NCBI GenBank assembly: GCA_000415185.1
Contig: KE351647.1
Coordinates: 205,210-269,209 of the forward strand
Length of the DNA stretch: 64,000 nucleotides
DNA from: Enterococcus faecalis 13-SD-W-01
Lineage (GTDB): Bacteria > Bacillota > Bacilli > Lactobacillales > Enterococcaceae
Reading direction: 5' to 3'
A program made the translations under genes and the position numbers. The notes under the pieces are model-generated. The model made no database searches, was not told the DNA's origin, and was given only the letters and a program-made list of their open reading frames with translations. Below are positions 43,709-54,645 of this stretch, one piece after another. Numbering within the stretch: position 1 is the first letter of the stretch; each line of letters opens with the position of its first letter.

Positions 43709-45004
43709 TTAATCAATAAAGCCTACGTATTTGCGTTTCAGCATTAAGCCTTCTAACTGTTTCGCTGTTTCTAGCGCTACACCGATAACGATCAGCAAAC
43801 TTGTTCCACCAAGGCCGATTGATTGTGGAAGATTCCACAACATTTGAGCAATGATTGGAAGTAATGCGACTAATCCTAAGAAAATCGCACCAACTGTACT
43901 TAATCGCATCAATAGACTTGAAACATACTCTTCAGTTCCTTTACCAGGACGCACACTTGGTATATAGCTTCCTTGTTTTTGCAAGTTTTCCGCTAATTTC
44001 TCAGGGTTGACTTGAACAAAAGCATAGAAGAAAGTAAATGCGACGATCAATACCGTATAAATCGTTGCACCAGGCACCGTATTATAGTTAAAGATCTCCA
44101 TCATCACTTTATACCAGCTTTCCGCACCAAATCTTCCGCTCAATGCTTGTAAAACAGCATTTGGTGTAGCAATGAATGAGCTGGCAAAGATAACTGGGAT
44201 AACCCCAGCAGCATTGACTTTCAACGGCAGATAACTGCTTGTTGGTGCTCCTGCTACGCGCTTCGTATATTGGATTGGAATCTTACGTTCAGCTTGTTGG
44301 AAAAATGTGACGAATGTAATAATAACCAATACTGCGATCAGTAAACCTAACACAAAAAGTGCAGATTTCCAAATGTCTGAAGGATCGATATTTACAAAAT
44401 AATCTTCGTAAAGTTCTTTGATACTTTCAGGCAATCGTGAGATGATCCCAGCAAAAATGATCATTGATACACCGTTACCGATTCCTTTTTCTGTGATTTG
44501 CTCACCAAGCCAAGTAACAAACATCGTTCCAGCGGTCAAAATCAAACCGATTGTTACATATGTAGTTACATTTGGGTTAGTTACAAAACCTAATTGAGCG
44601 TATTGGTTAAATCCAGCAGTGATCCCAACTGATTGGACAAAAGCTAAAACTAATGTCAAATAGCGAGTTGCTTGGTTTAATTTCTTACGTCCTACTTCCC
44701 CTTGTTTCGACCATTCTACGAATTTAGGAACAATGTCCATTTGCAGCAATTGAATAACGATTGAAGCAGTGATGTAAGGCGAAACACCCATTGAGAAAAT
44801 GGAGAAGTTTTGCATTGCACTACCGCTGACCAGATTCAACATGTTGAAAAATGGCAAAGAAGTAAGGTTTTGCAATGTGCTGGCGTTTACGCCTGGCACC
44901 GTAATGTGGGCACCAAGACGAAACACTAATAACACAAAAACAGTAAAAAGGATTTTGGATCTAATGTCTTTGACTTTAAAAGCATCTTTTAATAGTTTAA
45001 ACAT
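43709..45004 (-). CDS. secY: Preprotein translocase subunit SecY
   Basis: Channel of the Sec translocon, 431 residues with ten spans. Plug and pore motifs are recognisable (GVSPYITASIVIQLLQMD, about 70-87; RVAGAPTSSYLPLKVN in the cytoplasmic loop; VRPGKGTEEY). The ATG overlaps the final base of rplO. Partner SecE/SecG and SecA are outside the window. Confidence 0.97.
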   Translation of the reverse strand: MFKLLKDAFKVKDIRSKILFTVFVLLVFRLGAHITVPGVNASTLQNLTSLPFFNMLNLVSGSAMQNFSIFSMGVSPYITASIVIQLLQMDIVPKFVEWSKQGEVGRKKLNQATRYLTLVLAFVQSVGITAGFNQYAQLGFVTNPNVTTYVTIGLILTAGTMFVTWLGEQITEKGIGNGVSMIIFAGIISRLPESIKELYEDYFVNIDPSDIWKSALFVLGLLIAVLVIITFVTFFQQAERKIPIQYTKRVAGAPTSSYLPLKVNAAGVIPVIFASSFIATPNAVLQALSGRFGAESWYKVMMEIFNYNTVPGATIYTVLIVAFTFFYAFVQVNPEKLAENLQKQGSYIPSVRPGKGTEEYVSSLLMRLSTVGAIFLGLVALLPIIAQMLWNLPQSIGLGGTSLLIVIGVALETAKQLEGLMLKRKYVGFID

Positions 45005-45444
45005 TAAATCACCTCGATTGATCCACCAGCAGCTTCAATAGCTTCTTGGGCTGCTTTCGAGAATTTAGCTGCTTTAACAGTTAATTTTTTAGTCAATTCA
45101 CCGTTTGCTAAGACTTTGATTCCAGCTTTTTCGTTTTTCACGATTCCAGCTTCGATCAACACAACAGGAGTTACTTCTGTTCCGTCTTCAAAACGATTCA
45201 ATACGTCTAAATTAACTACTGCATATTCTTTACGGTTAACGTTAGTAAATCCGCGTTTTGGTAAACGACGGAACAAAGGTGTTTGTCCACCTTCAAATCC
45301 TAAACGCACACCACCGCCTGAACGAGCTTTTTGTCCTTTTTGACCACGTCCGGCAGTTTTTCCGTTACCAGATGAAGTACCACGACCAACACGGTTACGT
45401 ACTTGGCGTGAACCTTCAGCAGGTTGTAATTCATGAAGTTTCAT
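45004..45444 (-). CDS. rplO: 50S ribosomal protein L15
   Basis: 146 residues: [20 protein letters not shown] then the Gly/Arg/Lys-rich extension and the globular C-terminal part ([17 protein letters not shown]). Normal position between rpmD and secY. Confidence 0.97.
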   Translation of the reverse strand: MKLHELQPAEGSRQVRNRVGRGTSSGNGKTAGRGQKGQKARSGGGVRLGFEGGQTPLFRRLPKRGFTNVNRKEYAVVNLDVLNRFEDGTEVTPVVLIEAGIVKNEKAGIKVLANGELTKKLTVKAAKFSKAAQEAIEAAGGSIEVI

Positions 45445-45484
45445 AGGTTTGGCACCTCCTTAATAAAATCTAGATTTAGCTTTT

Positions 45485-45664
45485 TTAGATTTCTTCAACG
45501 TCCACTAGGTGAGAAACAGTGTTGACCATGCCTTTGATTGCATCATTTGCAGGCTTGATAACTGTGCTGTTCATTTTTTTAAGACCTAACGCTTTAACTG
45601 TATCGCGTTGGTTTTGAGGACGTCCGATAACACTGCGTTTTAAAGTAATTTTTAATTCAGCCAT
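45485..45664 (-). CDS. rpmD: 50S ribosomal protein L30
   Basis: 59-residue protein beginning [16 protein letters not shown], with [15 protein letters not shown] and ending [20 protein letters not shown] precedes the ATG. Between rpsE and rplO. Confidence 0.95.
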   Translation of the reverse strand: MAELKITLKRSVIGRPQNQRDTVKALGLKKMNSTVIKPANDAIKGMVNTVSHLVDVEEI

Positions 45665-45678
45665 TATTGTTGTCCTCC

Positions 45679-46179
45679 TTATCCGATTAATTCTTCAACT
45701 GATTTGCCGCGAAGTTCTGCAACTTCTTCAGCACGTTTCAATTGTTTCAAACCTTCAACAGTTGCGCGAACAACGTTGATTGGTGTATTTGAGCCTAATG
45801 ATTTAGATGTGATATCTGCCACACCAGCTAATTCCAATACGGCACGAACTGGTCCGCCAGCAGCAACCCCAGAACCTTCAACAGCAGGTTTCATTAGGAT
45901 TCTTCCACCACTGAAAACACCAATTACTTCGTGAGGGATTGTTGAACCAACCATTGGCACTTCAACCAAGTTTTTCTTCGCGTCTTCGATTGCTTTACGG
46001 ATTGCTTCTGGTACTTCTTGTGCTTTACCAGTACCGAAACCAACGTGTCCGTTTTTGTCACCGACAACAACTAAAGCAGCAAAACGTAGACGACGTCCAC
46101 CTTTAACAACTTTTGTTACACGGTTGATCGCAACAACGCGGTCTTCTAATTCCAAATGTTTTGGATCGATATAAACCAT
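45679..46179 (-). CDS. rpsE: 30S ribosomal protein S5
   Basis: 166 residues: dsRNA-binding-like N-terminal domain with [18 protein letters not shown] (the loop where spectinomycin resistance mutations occur) and the C-terminal domain [19 protein letters not shown]. No insertion or deletion is apparent in the loop. Confidence 0.97.
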   Translation of the reverse strand: MVYIDPKHLELEDRVVAINRVTKVVKGGRRLRFAALVVVGDKNGHVGFGTGKAQEVPEAIRKAIEDAKKNLVEVPMVGSTIPHEVIGVFSGGRILMKPAVEGSGVAAGGPVRAVLELAGVADITSKSLGSNTPINVVRATVEGLKQLKRAEEVAELRGKSVEELIG

Positions 46180-46199
46180 GAATGGTGTTCCTCCTTCTC

Positions 46200-46556
46200 T
46201 TAAAATTCTAGTCCGTTTTCACGAGCTGCTTCAGCTAAAGCTTGCACGCGTCCGTGGTAAAGATATCCGCCACGGTCAAAGACTACTACTTTAATACCTT
46301 TTTCAACTGCGCGTTCAGCAACTAATTTGCCGACAGCTTGAGCTGTTTCGGTTTTTGTTCCACCTGAAATTTCTTTATCCAAGGTAGAGGCACTTGCTAG
46401 CGTCACACCCGCTACGTCATCAATTACTTGCGCGTAGATGTTTTTATTCGAACGGAAAACGTTCAAGCGTGGGCGCTCAGCAGTACCAGAGATAGTGTTA
46501 CGTACACGACGATGTCTTTTCTGACGTGTTTTGTTCTTATCTGGTTTTGTAATCAC
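46200..46556 (-). CDS. rplR: 50S ribosomal protein L18
   Basis: 118 residues, binds 5S r[32 protein letters not shown] and [21 protein letters not shown]. The GTG start at 46556 has GAGG eight bases upstream; an earlier GTG overlaps that site. The gap to rplF is unusually long (165 bases) for this operon. Confidence 0.95.
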   Translation of the reverse strand: MITKPDKNKTRQKRHRRVRNTISGTAERPRLNVFRSNKNIYAQVIDDVAGVTLASASTLDKEISGGTKTETAQAVGKLVAERAVEKGIKVVVFDRGGYLYHGRVQALAEAARENGLEF

Positions 46557-46721
46557 AATTGTCACCTCTTTAATTTTATTGTACTACTATTTCAAGCAGC
46601 GAACGAGTTGCGGAAAAGAGAAGCCTGGACATGAGATAAACAATTGTTATTAAAGATGATCTTCAATAAGAATCTTTTTTCTTGCTGCCTGCTTCTATCG
46701 TTTTTCCAAATGCACCTCTTA
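46557..46721 (-). other. Long spacer inside the spc operon (rplF-rplR)
   Basis: 165 bases where neighbouring spacers are about 15-40. It contains no credible ORF. An imperfect hairpin AAAGATTCTT...AAGATCATCTTT on the minus strand is the only structure noticed. Confidence 0.5.
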
Positions 46722-47258
46722 TTATTTACCAGTTTTACCTTCTTTACGACGTACATATTCGCCAACATAACGAATACCTTTGCCTTTATAAGGTTCTGGA
46801 GGACGAACTCCACGAATATTCGCAGCTAATTCACCCACAGCTTCTTTGTTTGCGCCTTTAACAATCACTTGTGTGTTTGCAGGAACTTCAACAGTTACAC
46901 CAGCTGGCGGTGTGATTTCTACTGGATGTGAGTAACCAACGTTCAATACAAGTTTTGTTCCTTGTAATTGCGCACGGTACCCAACCCCGATCAATTCTAG
47001 TGCTTTTTGGAAACCTTCGCTGACACCAACAACCATGTTATTGAAGTTTGCACGAGTTGTTCCATGAATAGTTTTCATTTCTTTACTGTCATTTGGACGA
47101 GTGAATGTTACTTCGTTTCCTTCGATATTCATTTTGATATCAGAAGAGAACTCACGAGTCAATTCACCTTTAGGCCCTTTAACTGTAATGTTGTTTCCAT
47201 CTTGAGTAATAGATACTCCTTCTGGAAGAACAACGATTTTATTTCCAATACGGCTCAC
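46722..47258 (-). CDS. rplF: 50S ribosomal protein L6
   Basis: 178 residues, starting [17 protein letters not shown] and ending [25 protein letters not shown], the standard L6 two-domain protein near the factor-binding site. 30 bases downstream of rpsH. Confidence 0.97.
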   Translation of the reverse strand: MSRIGNKIVVLPEGVSITQDGNNITVKGPKGELTREFSSDIKMNIEGNEVTFTRPNDSKEMKTIHGTTRANFNNMVVGVSEGFQKALELIGVGYRAQLQGTKLVLNVGYSHPVEITPPAGVTVEVPANTQVIVKGANKEAVGELAANIRGVRPPEPYKGKGIRYVGEYVRRKEGKTGK

Positions 47259-47288
47259 TTAAAGACACCTCCTTATATTTCTAGTAGA

Positions 47289-47687
47289 TTACCAAACGTA
47301 AGCTACTACTTCGCCACCAACGTTTTTTTCACGTGCTTCTTTATCAGTGATAACACCGTCAGAAGTCGAAATGATTGCGATACCTAAACCGTTCAATACT
47401 TTTGGCACTTCGTCAGCTTTGACATATGCACGCAAACCTGGTTTAGAGATACGTTTTAAGTTAGTGATAACACGTTCGCCGTTTTTACCATATTTAAGGA
47501 AAACACGGATAACGCCTTGTTTGTCATCTTCAATATATTCAACATCGCGAACAAAACCTTCACGTTTCAAGATTTCAGCGATATCGCGTTTGATTTTTGA
47601 TGCAGGTACTTCTAAAGTCTCATGTTTTACCATATTGGCATTACGGATACGAGTTAGAAAATCTGCAATTGGATCTGTCATGACCAT
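47289..47687 (-). CDS. rpsH: 30S ribosomal protein S8
   Basis: 132 residues, [20 protein letters not shown] through [27 protein letters not shown]. Primary 16S-binding protein; in E. coli it also represses the spc operon. GGAGG lies ten bases before the first ATG, so the MVM start is used. Confidence 0.97.
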   Translation of the reverse strand: MVMTDPIADFLTRIRNANMVKHETLEVPASKIKRDIAEILKREGFVRDVEYIEDDKQGVIRVFLKYGKNGERVITNLKRISKPGLRAYVKADEVPKVLNGLGIAIISTSDGVITDKEAREKNVGGEVVAYVW

Positions 47688-47721
47688 TGAGCTTTTACCT
47701 CCTTTATGCGAATTTACTTTT

Positions 47722-47907
47722 TTACCAGCTAGCTTTCTTCACGCCGGGAATTTGTCCTTTATAGGCAAGTTCGCGGAAGCAAATACGGCAAAGTTGAAAT
47801 TTACGATAAACTGAATGTGGACGTCCGCAACGTTCGCAGCGTGTGTATGCTTGTGTTGAGAATTTTGCAGGGCGTTTATTTTTAGCAATCATTGATTTTT
47901 TAGCCAC
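47722..47907 (-). CDS. rpsZ: 30S ribosomal protein S14, zinc-binding type
   Basis: 61 residues, the short zinc-ribbon form: [20 protein letters not shown] provides the four cysteines. Zinc-independent longer paralogues (rpsN2) are often elsewhere in Firmicutes and induced by zinc shortage. Located between rplE and rpsH as usual. Confidence 0.96.
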   Translation of the reverse strand: MAKKSMIAKNKRPAKFSTQAYTRCERCGRPHSVYRKFQLCRICFRELAYKGQIPGVKKASW

Positions 47908-47925
47908 GTAGTTCGCCTCCTTTAA

Positions 47926-48465
47926 TTATTTTTGGAATGGCATGCCTAATTGTGTCAACAACTCACGTGATTCTTCATCAGTGTTTGCTGTTGTAACAAT
48001 AACGATGTCCATACCGCGTACTTTATCTACTAAATCATAATCAACTTCTGGGAAGATCAATTGTTCTTTAATACCTAAAGTGTAGTTTCCACGACCGTCA
48101 AAGGCTTTTTTACTTACACCATGGAAGTCACGAACACGTGGTAGAGAAACACTTACCAATTTGTCTAAGAATTCATACATTCTTTCGCCGCGCAATGTAA
48201 CTTTCGCGCCGATTGGCATTCCTTCACGTAAACGGAATCCAGCGATTGATTTTTTAGCTTTTGTGATCATTGGTTTTTGACCTGTGATCAAAGTTAATTC
48301 TTCAACTGCTTTGTCCAAGTTTTTAGCGTTTGATACCGCATCACCAACACCCATGTTGATGACGATTTTTTCAACTTTAGGTGTTTGCATAACAGAGCTA
48401 TAGTCAAATTTTTCCATCAATGATGGAGTTACTTCTTTAAGATATTTTTCTTTTAGGCGGTTCAT
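47926..48465 (-). CDS. rplE: 50S ribosomal protein L5
   Basis: 179 residues, 5S rRNA-binding protein: [38 protein letters not shown] and the C-terminal [22 protein letters not shown]. Standard length. Confidence 0.97.
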   Translation of the reverse strand: MNRLKEKYLKEVTPSLMEKFDYSSVMQTPKVEKIVINMGVGDAVSNAKNLDKAVEELTLITGQKPMITKAKKSIAGFRLREGMPIGAKVTLRGERMYEFLDKLVSVSLPRVRDFHGVSKKAFDGRGNYTLGIKEQLIFPEVDYDLVDKVRGMDIVIVTTANTDEESRELLTQLGMPFQK

Positions 48466-48493
48466 TCAGTAAGACCCTCCTTCCTTAAACTTA

Positions 48494-48802
48494 TTATTTA
48501 TCTAAAACTTCGCCGGTTTTTTTAGAAAAACGGACTTTCTTGCCGTCAACGACTTTGTAACCTACACGTCCAGCTACACCAGTAGGATCAATCACCATTA
48601 CGTTAGAAACATGAATTGGTGCTTCCACCTCAACGATTCCACCTTGAGGAGCAGTTTGAGACGGTTTTTGGTGTTTTTTAACGATGTTCAGTCCTTCGAC
48701 AAGAACTTTATTTGTTTTAGGGAACGCTGCTAATACAACGCCTTCTTTGTTTTTGTCTTTACCAGTGATAACTTTAACTTTATCGCCTTTTTTAACAAAC
48801 AT
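48494..48802 (-). CDS. rplX: 50S ribosomal protein L24
   Basis: 102 residues with an N-terminal KOW motif ([20 protein letters not shown]) and [18 protein letters not shown]. Assembly-initiating protein of the large subunit. GGAGG precedes the ATG. Confidence 0.97.
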   Translation of the reverse strand: MFVKKGDKVKVITGKDKNKEGVVLAAFPKTNKVLVEGLNIVKKHQKPSQTAPQGGIVEVEAPIHVSNVMVIDPTGVAGRVGYKVVDGKKVRFSKKTGEVLDK

Positions 48803-48838
48803 TACTGTTTCGCACCTCCTTTGATAAGTGACTCAAGA

Positions 48839-49261
<423 letters not shown>

Positions 49262-49264
49262 TTA

Positions 49265-49531
49265 TTAGATAACAACTGCTTCTTCGACTACTTCTAGTAA
49301 ACGGAAACGTTTTGTAGCTGATAATGGACGAGTTTCCATGATTCTCACGATATCGCCAACTTTTGCTGTGTTGTTTTCATCGTGTGCTTTGTATTTCTTA
49401 GAATAGTTCATGCGTTTGCCGTAGATAGGATGGTTTCTTTTTGTTTCAACAACGACCGTAATGGTTTTATCCATTTTGTCTGAAACCACGCGACCTTGGT
49501 AAACCTTGCGTTGATTTCTTTCTTCAGTCAT
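49265..49531 (-). CDS. rpsQ: 30S ribosomal protein S17
   Basis: 88 residues: [39 protein letters not shown] and [20 protein letters not shown]. Normal position between rpmC and rplN. Confidence 0.97.
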   Translation of the reverse strand: MTEERNQRKVYQGRVVSDKMDKTITVVVETKRNHPIYGKRMNYSKKYKAHDENNTAKVGDIVRIMETRPLSATKRFRLLEVVEEAVVI

Positions 49532-49555
49532 ACGATTAATGGCCTCCTTCCACTA

Positions 49556-49744
49556 TTACTTAGCTTGTTCACGCAATACAGTTTTGATGCGTGCAATCGA
49601 TTTACGTACTTCTTTAATACGTGCAGTGTTTTCTAATTGACCTGTTGCTAATTGGAATCTAAGATTAAACAATTCTTCTTTCAATTGTTTTTCTTGATCA
49701 AGCATTTCGGCAGTGGTTAATTCTCTGATTTCTTTAACCTTCAT
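49556..49744 (-). CDS. rpmC: 50S ribosomal protein L29
   Basis: 62 residues, [19 protein letters not shown] with the [20 protein letters not shown] signature. The ATG at 49744 overlaps the end of rplP by 11 bases, coupling translation. Confidence 0.96.
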   Translation of the reverse strand: MKVKEIRELTTAEMLDQEKQLKEELFNLRFQLATGQLENTARIKEVRKSIARIKTVLREQAK

Positions 49745-50168
49745 TCGATTCACCACCCATTTCCTCACGTTTTACGATCTTAGTTTTCATTGGTAATTTG
49801 TGAGAAGCTAGACGTAACGCTTCACGAGCAACTTCTTCAGACACGCCTGCGATTTCAAACATGATTTTTCCACGTTTTACTGGTGCAACCCATCCTTCTG
49901 GTGCCCCTTTACCAGAACCCATACGTACCCCAATAGCTTTGGCAGTATAAGATTTGTGAGGGAAAATTTTAATCCATACTTTCCCACCACGTTTCATGTA
50001 ACGAGTCATTGCGATACGAGCAGCTTCGATTTGGCGGTTAGTGATCCAGTGTGAATCAACAGCTTGCAAACCGTATTCTCCGAATGCTACTTCTTTGCCG
50101 CCTTTAGCTTCCCCACGCATTTTTCCGCGGAATTCACGACGGTGTTTTACACGTTTAGGTACTAACAT
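49734..50168 (-). CDS. rplP: 50S ribosomal protein L16
   Basis: 144 residues: [20 protein letters not shown], then [17 protein letters not shown]. Contacts A-site tRNA and is the site of evernimicin/avilamycin resistance changes in enterococci; position 51-52 ([12 protein letters not shown]) reads as the normal form, to my memory. Confidence 0.97.
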   Translation of the reverse strand: MLVPKRVKHRREFRGKMRGEAKGGKEVAFGEYGLQAVDSHWITNRQIEAARIAMTRYMKRGGKVWIKIFPHKSYTAKAIGVRMGSGKGAPEGWVAPVKRGKIMFEIAGVSEEVAREALRLASHKLPMKTKIVKREEMGGESNEG

Positions 50169-50170
50169 GA

Positions 50171-50827
50171 TTATTTCCCTCCTTTCTCAGTGTTCTTTTT
50201 AGTTGGAAGAATTTCTCCACGATAGATCCACACTTTAACTCCTAGTTTTCCGTATGTTGTATCTGCTTCTTCCCATGCGTAATCAATGTCCGCACGTAAT
50301 GTATGAAGAGGAACAGTTCCTTCAGAGTATCCTTCTGAACGAGCGATATCCGCACCATTCAAACGACCAGATACTTGAGTTTTGATTCCTTGAGCGCCTG
50401 AACGCATTGTGCGTTGGATGGCTTGTTTTTGTGCACGACGGAAAGCTACACGGTTTTCTAATTGACGTGCAATTCCTTCGCCCACTAATTTTGCATCTAA
50501 ATCTGGTTTTTTGATTTCCACGATGTTGATGTGGATTCTTTTACCAGTAAGTTTATTCAGTTCTTTTCTTAAGTTTTCGACTTCAGAACCGCCTTTACCG
50601 ATAACCATACCTGGTTTAGCTGTGTGAATTGAAATGTTTACACGATTTGCAGCGCGTTCGATTTCAATTGTTGATACAGCAGCATCAGCAAGTTTAGTTG
50701 CGATAAATTTACGAATTCTTAAATCTTCGTGTAAGAATTCAGCATACTCTTTTTCAGCATACCATTTAGCATCCCAGTCACGGATGATGCCTACACGCAT
50801 TCCAATTGGATGTACTTTTTGACCCAC
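50171..50827 (-). CDS. rpsC: 30S ribosomal protein S3
   Basis: 218 residues: N-terminal KH domain ([18 protein letters not shown]) and the C-terminal [27 protein letters not shown]. Part of the mRNA entry tunnel. Confidence 0.97.
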   Translation of the reverse strand: MGQKVHPIGMRVGIIRDWDAKWYAEKEYAEFLHEDLRIRKFIATKLADAAVSTIEIERAANRVNISIHTAKPGMVIGKGGSEVENLRKELNKLTGKRIHINIVEIKKPDLDAKLVGEGIARQLENRVAFRRAQKQAIQRTMRSGAQGIKTQVSGRLNGADIARSEGYSEGTVPLHTLRADIDYAWEEADTTYGKLGVKVWIYRGEILPTKKNTEKGGK

Positions 50828-50840
50828 TGATTATCCCTCC

Positions 50841-51188
50841 TTATTTTTCTGATACGACTACTGTGATATGACTTGTACGTTTGTTGATTGGAGAAGCTGA
50901 TCCTTTTGCACGTGGACGGAAACGTTTCATTGTTGGTCCTTCATTTACAAAAGCTTCAGATACTACTAAGTTTTCAACATCTAAGTCAAAATTGTTTTCT
51001 GCATTCGCAACTGCGGACATCAAAACTTTTTCGATGATTCCAGCAGATTTGTTTGGCGTGAATTTCAAGATTGAAATTGCATCCGCAACACTTTTGCCTC
51101 TGATAAGATCGATTACTAAACGTGCTTTACGAGGTGAAGTGCGAACTGTTTTTGCAGTTGCTTTAGCTGATGTGATTTGTTCTGCCAT
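50841..51188 (-). CDS. rplV: 50S ribosomal protein L22
   Basis: 115 residues, [16 protein letters not shown] and the exit-tunnel beta hairpin ending [22 protein letters not shown]. The hairpin, where macrolide-resistance insertions occur, shows no duplication. Confidence 0.97.
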   Translation of the reverse strand: MAEQITSAKATAKTVRTSPRKARLVIDLIRGKSVADAISILKFTPNKSAGIIEKVLMSAVANAENNFDLDVENLVVSEAFVNEGPTMKRFRPRAKGSASPINKRTSHITVVVSEK

Positions 51189-51210
51189 TTGGATTTATCC
51201 TCCCCTCAAA

Positions 51211-51489
51211 TTAGCGCTTAGTTTTCTTATCGTCTGCAGCATGTCCACGATAAGTTCTTGTTGGTGCGAATTCACCTAATTTGTGTCCTACCATGTCTTC
51301 TTGGATGTAAACTGGTACATGTTTACGTCCATCATAAACTGCGATGGTATATCCAACAAAACTTGGGAAGATTGTCGAACGACGAGACCAAGTTTTGATA
51401 ACTTTTTTCTTTTCAACCCCTGCTTGAGCTTCGACTTTTTTCATCAAATGCTCATCAACGAAAGGTCCTTTCTTTAAACTACGACCCAT
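51211..51489 (-). CDS. rpsS: 30S ribosomal protein S19
   Basis: 92 residues beginning [20 protein letters not shown] and containing [19 protein letters not shown] and [15 protein letters not shown]. Standard S19 of the subunit head. Confidence 0.97.
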   Translation of the reverse strand: MGRSLKKGPFVDEHLMKKVEAQAGVEKKKVIKTWSRRSTIFPSFVGYTIAVYDGRKHVPVYIQEDMVGHKLGEFAPTRTYRGHAADDKKTKR

Positions 51490-51531
51490 GGTGAACCTCC
51501 TCTCAAAATGTGCGACACATGGTCAAAGAAA

Positions 51532-52365
51532 TTATTTATTTTTACGACGACGAACGATAAGCTTGTCAGATTTAGCTTTTTTATCACGAGTTTTGTAGCC
51601 AAGAGCTGGTTGGCCCCAAGGTGATACTGGTGCTTTACGTCCGATTGGTGCTTTACCTTCACCACCACCGTGTGGGTGATCGTTAGGGTTCATTACGCTA
51701 CCACGTACAGTTGGGCGTTTACGCATCCAGCGAGAACGTCCTGCTTTACCGATGTTGATAAGTTCATGTTGTTCGTTACCAACTGAACCGATAGTTGCAC
51801 GGCATGCAGCTAAGATCATACGAACTTCGCCTGAGTTCAAACGGATCAATACGTATTTGCCTTCTTTACCAAGTACTTGAGCACTTGTTCCAGCTGAACG
51901 AATCAATTGTCCGCCTTTACCAGGTTTCATTTCGATGTTGTGGATCACAGTACCAACTGGGATGTTTTCTAATGGTAGAGCATTCCCTACTTTGATATCT
52001 GCTTCAGGACCTGAAACAAGTTTCATTCCAACTTGTAGTCCTTTTGGTGCTAAGATGTAAGCTTTAACCCCATCTTCATAATGTACTAACGCGATGTTAG
52101 CTGAACGGTTTGGATCGTATTCGATCGTTTGAACAGTTGCAACAACGTTATCTTTGTTACGTTTGAAGTCGATTACGCGGTATTGGCGTTTGTGACCGCC
52201 GCCTTGATGACGTACAGTAATGCGACCGTTGTTGTTACGACCGGCATGGTTTTTCAAAGGTTGTAACAAAGTTTTTTCAGGTGTTGATGTTGTGATTTCA
52301 GCAAAATCAGAACCTGTCATGTTACGACGACCGTTTGAGGTAGGTTTGTACTTTTTAATCGCCAC
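51532..52365 (-). CDS. rplB: 50S ribosomal protein L2
   Basis: 277 residues: [20 protein letters not shown] at the start, [12 protein letters not shown], and the conserved C-terminal [20 protein letters not shown] with the histidine near the peptidyl transferase centre. Normal length. Confidence 0.97.
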   Translation of the reverse strand: MAIKKYKPTSNGRRNMTGSDFAEITTSTPEKTLLQPLKNHAGRNNNGRITVRHQGGGHKRQYRVIDFKRNKDNVVATVQTIEYDPNRSANIALVHYEDGVKAYILAPKGLQVGMKLVSGPEADIKVGNALPLENIPVGTVIHNIEMKPGKGGQLIRSAGTSAQVLGKEGKYVLIRLNSGEVRMILAACRATIGSVGNEQHELINIGKAGRSRWMRKRPTVRGSVMNPNDHPHGGGEGKAPIGRKAPVSPWGQPALGYKTRDKKAKSDKLIVRRRKNK

Positions 52366-52405
52366 GTCTTTTCCCTCCTATTTAAATAGTTATTTCAGTA
52401 ATAGC

Positions 52406-52693
52406 TTATTCAGCTTCGAAAATTTGGATTGCTTTTGAATCTTCAGTTAATGTAACGATCGCTTTGCGACGTTTTTTTGTATATCCTGCATATTTGCCCA
52501 TGCGTTTGAATTTCGCACGAACGTTCACGATGTTCACGTTTTTGACTTTAACGTCAAAAGCAGCTTCTACCGCTTGTTTTACTAAAGTTTTGTTTGCGCG
52601 AGTATCCACTTCAAAAGTGTACTTTTTATCATCCATAGCAAGCATTGACTTTTCAGTGATTACTGGGCGTTTGATTACGTCTAGTAAGTTCAT
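52406..52693 (-). CDS. rplW: 50S ribosomal protein L23
   Basis: 95 residues starting [17 protein letters not shown]; docking site for trigger factor and SRP at the tunnel exit. The ATG overlaps the last base of rplD (one-base overlap). Confidence 0.97.
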   Translation of the reverse strand: MNLLDVIKRPVITEKSMLAMDDKKYTFEVDTRANKTLVKQAVEAAFDVKVKNVNIVNVRAKFKRMGKYAGYTKKRRKAIVTLTEDSKAIQIFEAE

Positions 52694-53316
52694 TATGCAA
52701 GCACCTCCTCAATTTGAGTAAGAGCAGTTTGCGTTGCTAAAACTTTTACGTTTGAAACGATATCTAAAACACTTACGTTATCAGAAGTAACTACAGAAAC
52801 GTTTGGCAAGTTGCGTGCTGATAAAGCAGCAAAGTCATTACCGTTTTCTAGTACTACCAATACTTTAGAGTCAATAGACAAGTTAGCAAGCACTTGTTTG
52901 AATTCTTTTGTTTTTGGTGCGTCGAAGCTTAATCCTTCAACAGCAACTAAGTTATTTGAAGCAACTTTTTCTGATAAAACAGATTTCATTGCTAGACGAC
53001 GAACTTTTTTAGGAAGTTTGTAGCTGTAAGAACGTGGAGTTGGTCCGAAGACTACGCCACCTCCGCGCCATTGTGGTGAACGGATAGATCCTTGACGTGC
53101 ACGACCTGTTCCTTTTTGACGCCATGGTTTGCGGCCACCGCCACGAACAGCACTACGGTTTTTAACAGCGTGTGTTCCTTGTCTTAATGATGCGCGTTGC
53201 ATGATGATTGCGTCATACACAACACTTTCATTTGGTTCGATACCGAAAATCTCTTCGTTAAGAGTGATTTCACCATTTTGGCTACCATCTTGTTTAAATA
53301 ATGCTACATTTGGCAT
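52693..53316 (-). CDS. rplD: 50S ribosomal protein L4
   Basis: 207 residues: [20 protein letters not shown] and [19 protein letters not shown] form the tunnel loop and read as unaltered. In E. coli L4 also represses the S10 operon through its leader; this operon too has a structured leader (54314-54481), though not one I can match to the E. coli form. Confidence 0.97.
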   Translation of the reverse strand: MPNVALFKQDGSQNGEITLNEEIFGIEPNESVVYDAIIMQRASLRQGTHAVKNRSAVRGGGRKPWRQKGTGRARQGSIRSPQWRGGGVVFGPTPRSYSYKLPKKVRRLAMKSVLSEKVASNNLVAVEGLSFDAPKTKEFKQVLANLSIDSKVLVVLENGNDFAALSARNLPNVSVVTSDNVSVLDIVSNVKVLATQTALTQIEEVLA

Positions 53317-53343
53317 TCCTTAGTTCCTCCTTTCTTCCTACTA

Positions 53344-53973
53344 TTATTTAGCTTTCACAGCTGATTTGATAGTGATTAGTGATTTTTTAGCTCCAGGAAC
53401 GTTACCTTTGATCAAGATTACGTTTCTTTCAGCATCTACACGTACGATTTCCAAGTTTTGGATCGTTACGCGGTCGCCGCCCATACGGCCAGCAAGACGT
53501 TTGTTTTTAAATACACGGTTAGGTGCAACTGGACCCATTGACCCAGGACGACGATGGTAACGAGAACCGTGAGCCATTGGTCCGCGGCTTTGGCCGTGAC
53601 GTTTGATAACCCCTTGGAATCCTTTACCTTTCGTTGTTCCTGTTACATCAACAATGTCTCCTGCTTGGAAAACATCAACTGTAACTTCTTTTCCTACTTC
53701 ATATTCTCCTAGCTCAACATTTTTGAATTCACGAATGAAGCGCTTAGGAGCCGTGTTTGCTTTTGCAACATGACCTTTCGCAGGTTTGTTTGATAAAACT
53801 TCACGCATATCTTGGTAGCCGACTTGAATTGCTTCGTAGCCGTCTGTTTCAACAGTTTTCACTTGTAAAACTACGTTTGGAGTAGCTTCTACAACAGTAA
53901 CTGGAATCAATTCACCAGATTCAGTGAAGATTTGTGTCATTCCCACTTTTTTCCCTAAGATTCCTTTGGTCAT
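53344..53973 (-). CDS. rplC: 50S ribosomal protein L3
   Basis: 209 residues, [20 protein letters not shown], with the central loop [20 protein letters not shown] reaching towards the peptidyl transferase centre (linezolid/tiamulin resistance region; no indel seen). GGAGGTGTACTC precedes the ATG. Confidence 0.97.
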   Translation of the reverse strand: MTKGILGKKVGMTQIFTESGELIPVTVVEATPNVVLQVKTVETDGYEAIQVGYQDMREVLSNKPAKGHVAKANTAPKRFIREFKNVELGEYEVGKEVTVDVFQAGDIVDVTGTTKGKGFQGVIKRHGQSRGPMAHGSRYHRRPGSMGPVAPNRVFKNKRLAGRMGGDRVTIQNLEIVRVDAERNVILIKGNVPGAKKSLITIKSAVKAK

Positions 53974-54004
53974 GAGTACACCTCCATTAATTTTTTTAGT
54001 TTGA

Positions 54005-54313
54005 TTATAGTTTGATTTCGATGTTTACACCAGATGGTAAGTCTAGCTTCATCAAAGCATCAACAGTTTTTGGTGTTGGATTCACAATGTCGATTAGACG
54101 TTTGTGTGTACGCATTTCGAACTGTTCGCGTGAGTCTTTGTATTTATGAGTCGCACGAATAACTGTATAAAGGCTGCGTTCTGTTGGTAACGGAATCGGA
54201 CCTGATACGCTAGCTCCAGTTCTTTTTGCAGTTTCCACGATTTTATCCGCTGATTGATCTAATGTACGGTGTTCATATGCTTTCAAACGGATACGAATTT
54301 TTTGTTTTGCCAT
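54005..54313 (-). CDS. rpsJ: 30S ribosomal protein S10
   Basis: 102 residues beginning [20 protein letters not shown]; also the NusG-linked transcription factor NusE. The loop RATHKYKD (53-60) is intact with Lys57, the position altered in tigecycline-resistant enterococci. AAGGAGGG precedes the ATG at 54313; the upstream open frame lies in the leader. First gene of the S10-spc transcript. Confidence 0.97.
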   Translation of the reverse strand: MAKQKIRIRLKAYEHRTLDQSADKIVETAKRTGASVSGPIPLPTERSLYTVIRATHKYKDSREQFEMRTHKRLIDIVNPTPKTVDALMKLDLPSGVNIEIKL

Positions 54314-54354
54314 CTTGTTCCCTCCTTCGCCTATTTTGAAAAGTAGACATAGCT

Positions 54355-54385
54355 CCACGAAAATTTCCGTCACGCTCGTTCGTGG
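54355..54385 (-). promoter_or_regulatory. S10 leader hairpin B
   Basis: CCACGAA / TTCGTGG arms closing a 17-base loop, about 45 bases before the rpsJ start. Confidence 0.45.
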
Positions 54386-54425
54386 CAAAGCGTCCGGGCG
54401 TGTCGCAACCTCTCGTTTCTTAGCC

Positions 54426-54445
54426 GACGAAAATAGTTTTTCGTC
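54426..54445 (-). promoter_or_regulatory. S10 leader hairpin A
   Basis: GACGAAAA-TAGT-TTTTCGTC, a perfect 8-bp stem with four-base loop, about 35 bases after the expected transcription start. Confidence 0.55.
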
Positions 54446-54469
54446 CTGTGTGTGTTCATCAATGTAAAC

Positions 54470-54480
54470 AGCACCTTTGT
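54470..54480 (-). promoter_or_regulatory. ACAAAGGTGCT element, S10 promoter copy
   Basis: Minus strand ACAAAGGTGCT one base after the -10 box, spanning the expected start point. An identical copy occupies the same place at the str promoter (59275-59285). Confidence 0.55.
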
Positions 54481-54481
54481 A

Positions 54482-54510
54482 ATTATATTATAGATAAGTT
54501 TATAAAGCAA
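54482..54510 (-). promoter_or_regulatory. Promoter of the S10-spc operon
   Basis: Minus strand -35 TTGCTT (54505-54510), 17-bp spacer, -10 TATAAT (54482-54487), with AT-rich sequence upstream. Confidence 0.82.
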
Positions 54511-54561
54511 GAACTTTTTCGGTAAATAATCACTTGTTTTCATTATTTTTCATAAAACAAA

Positions 54562-54600
54562 AAAGGACCGCGATGTCTTGCGACACCACAGTCCTTTTAT
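54562..54600 (-). terminator. Terminator of tuf (end of str operon)
   Basis: Minus strand AAAGGACTGTGGTGTC / GACATCGCGGTCCTTT (imperfect centre, GCAA loop) followed by TTTGTTTTATG. Confidence 0.82.
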
Positions 54601-54645
54601 TATCCGAATACAATGTTGCTTTTAAAGGATCGCTCGAATCAAAAA

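Larger units (their letters stand above)
54314..54645. other. S10 operon leader and tuf terminator
   Basis: 332 bases between tuf and rpsJ. From right to left: tuf terminator (54562-54600), S10 promoter (54482-54510), then a GC-richer leader of about 165 bases with hairpins at 54426-54445 and 54355-54385 and a copy of the GAGGTTGCGACA motif (54398-54415). Confidence 0.7.

Noticed and set aside
46592-46813. 73-codon minus-strand frame over the rplF-rplR spacer
   Set aside because: Mostly a shifted frame of the rplF end; start lies inside rplF and composition is not protein-like.
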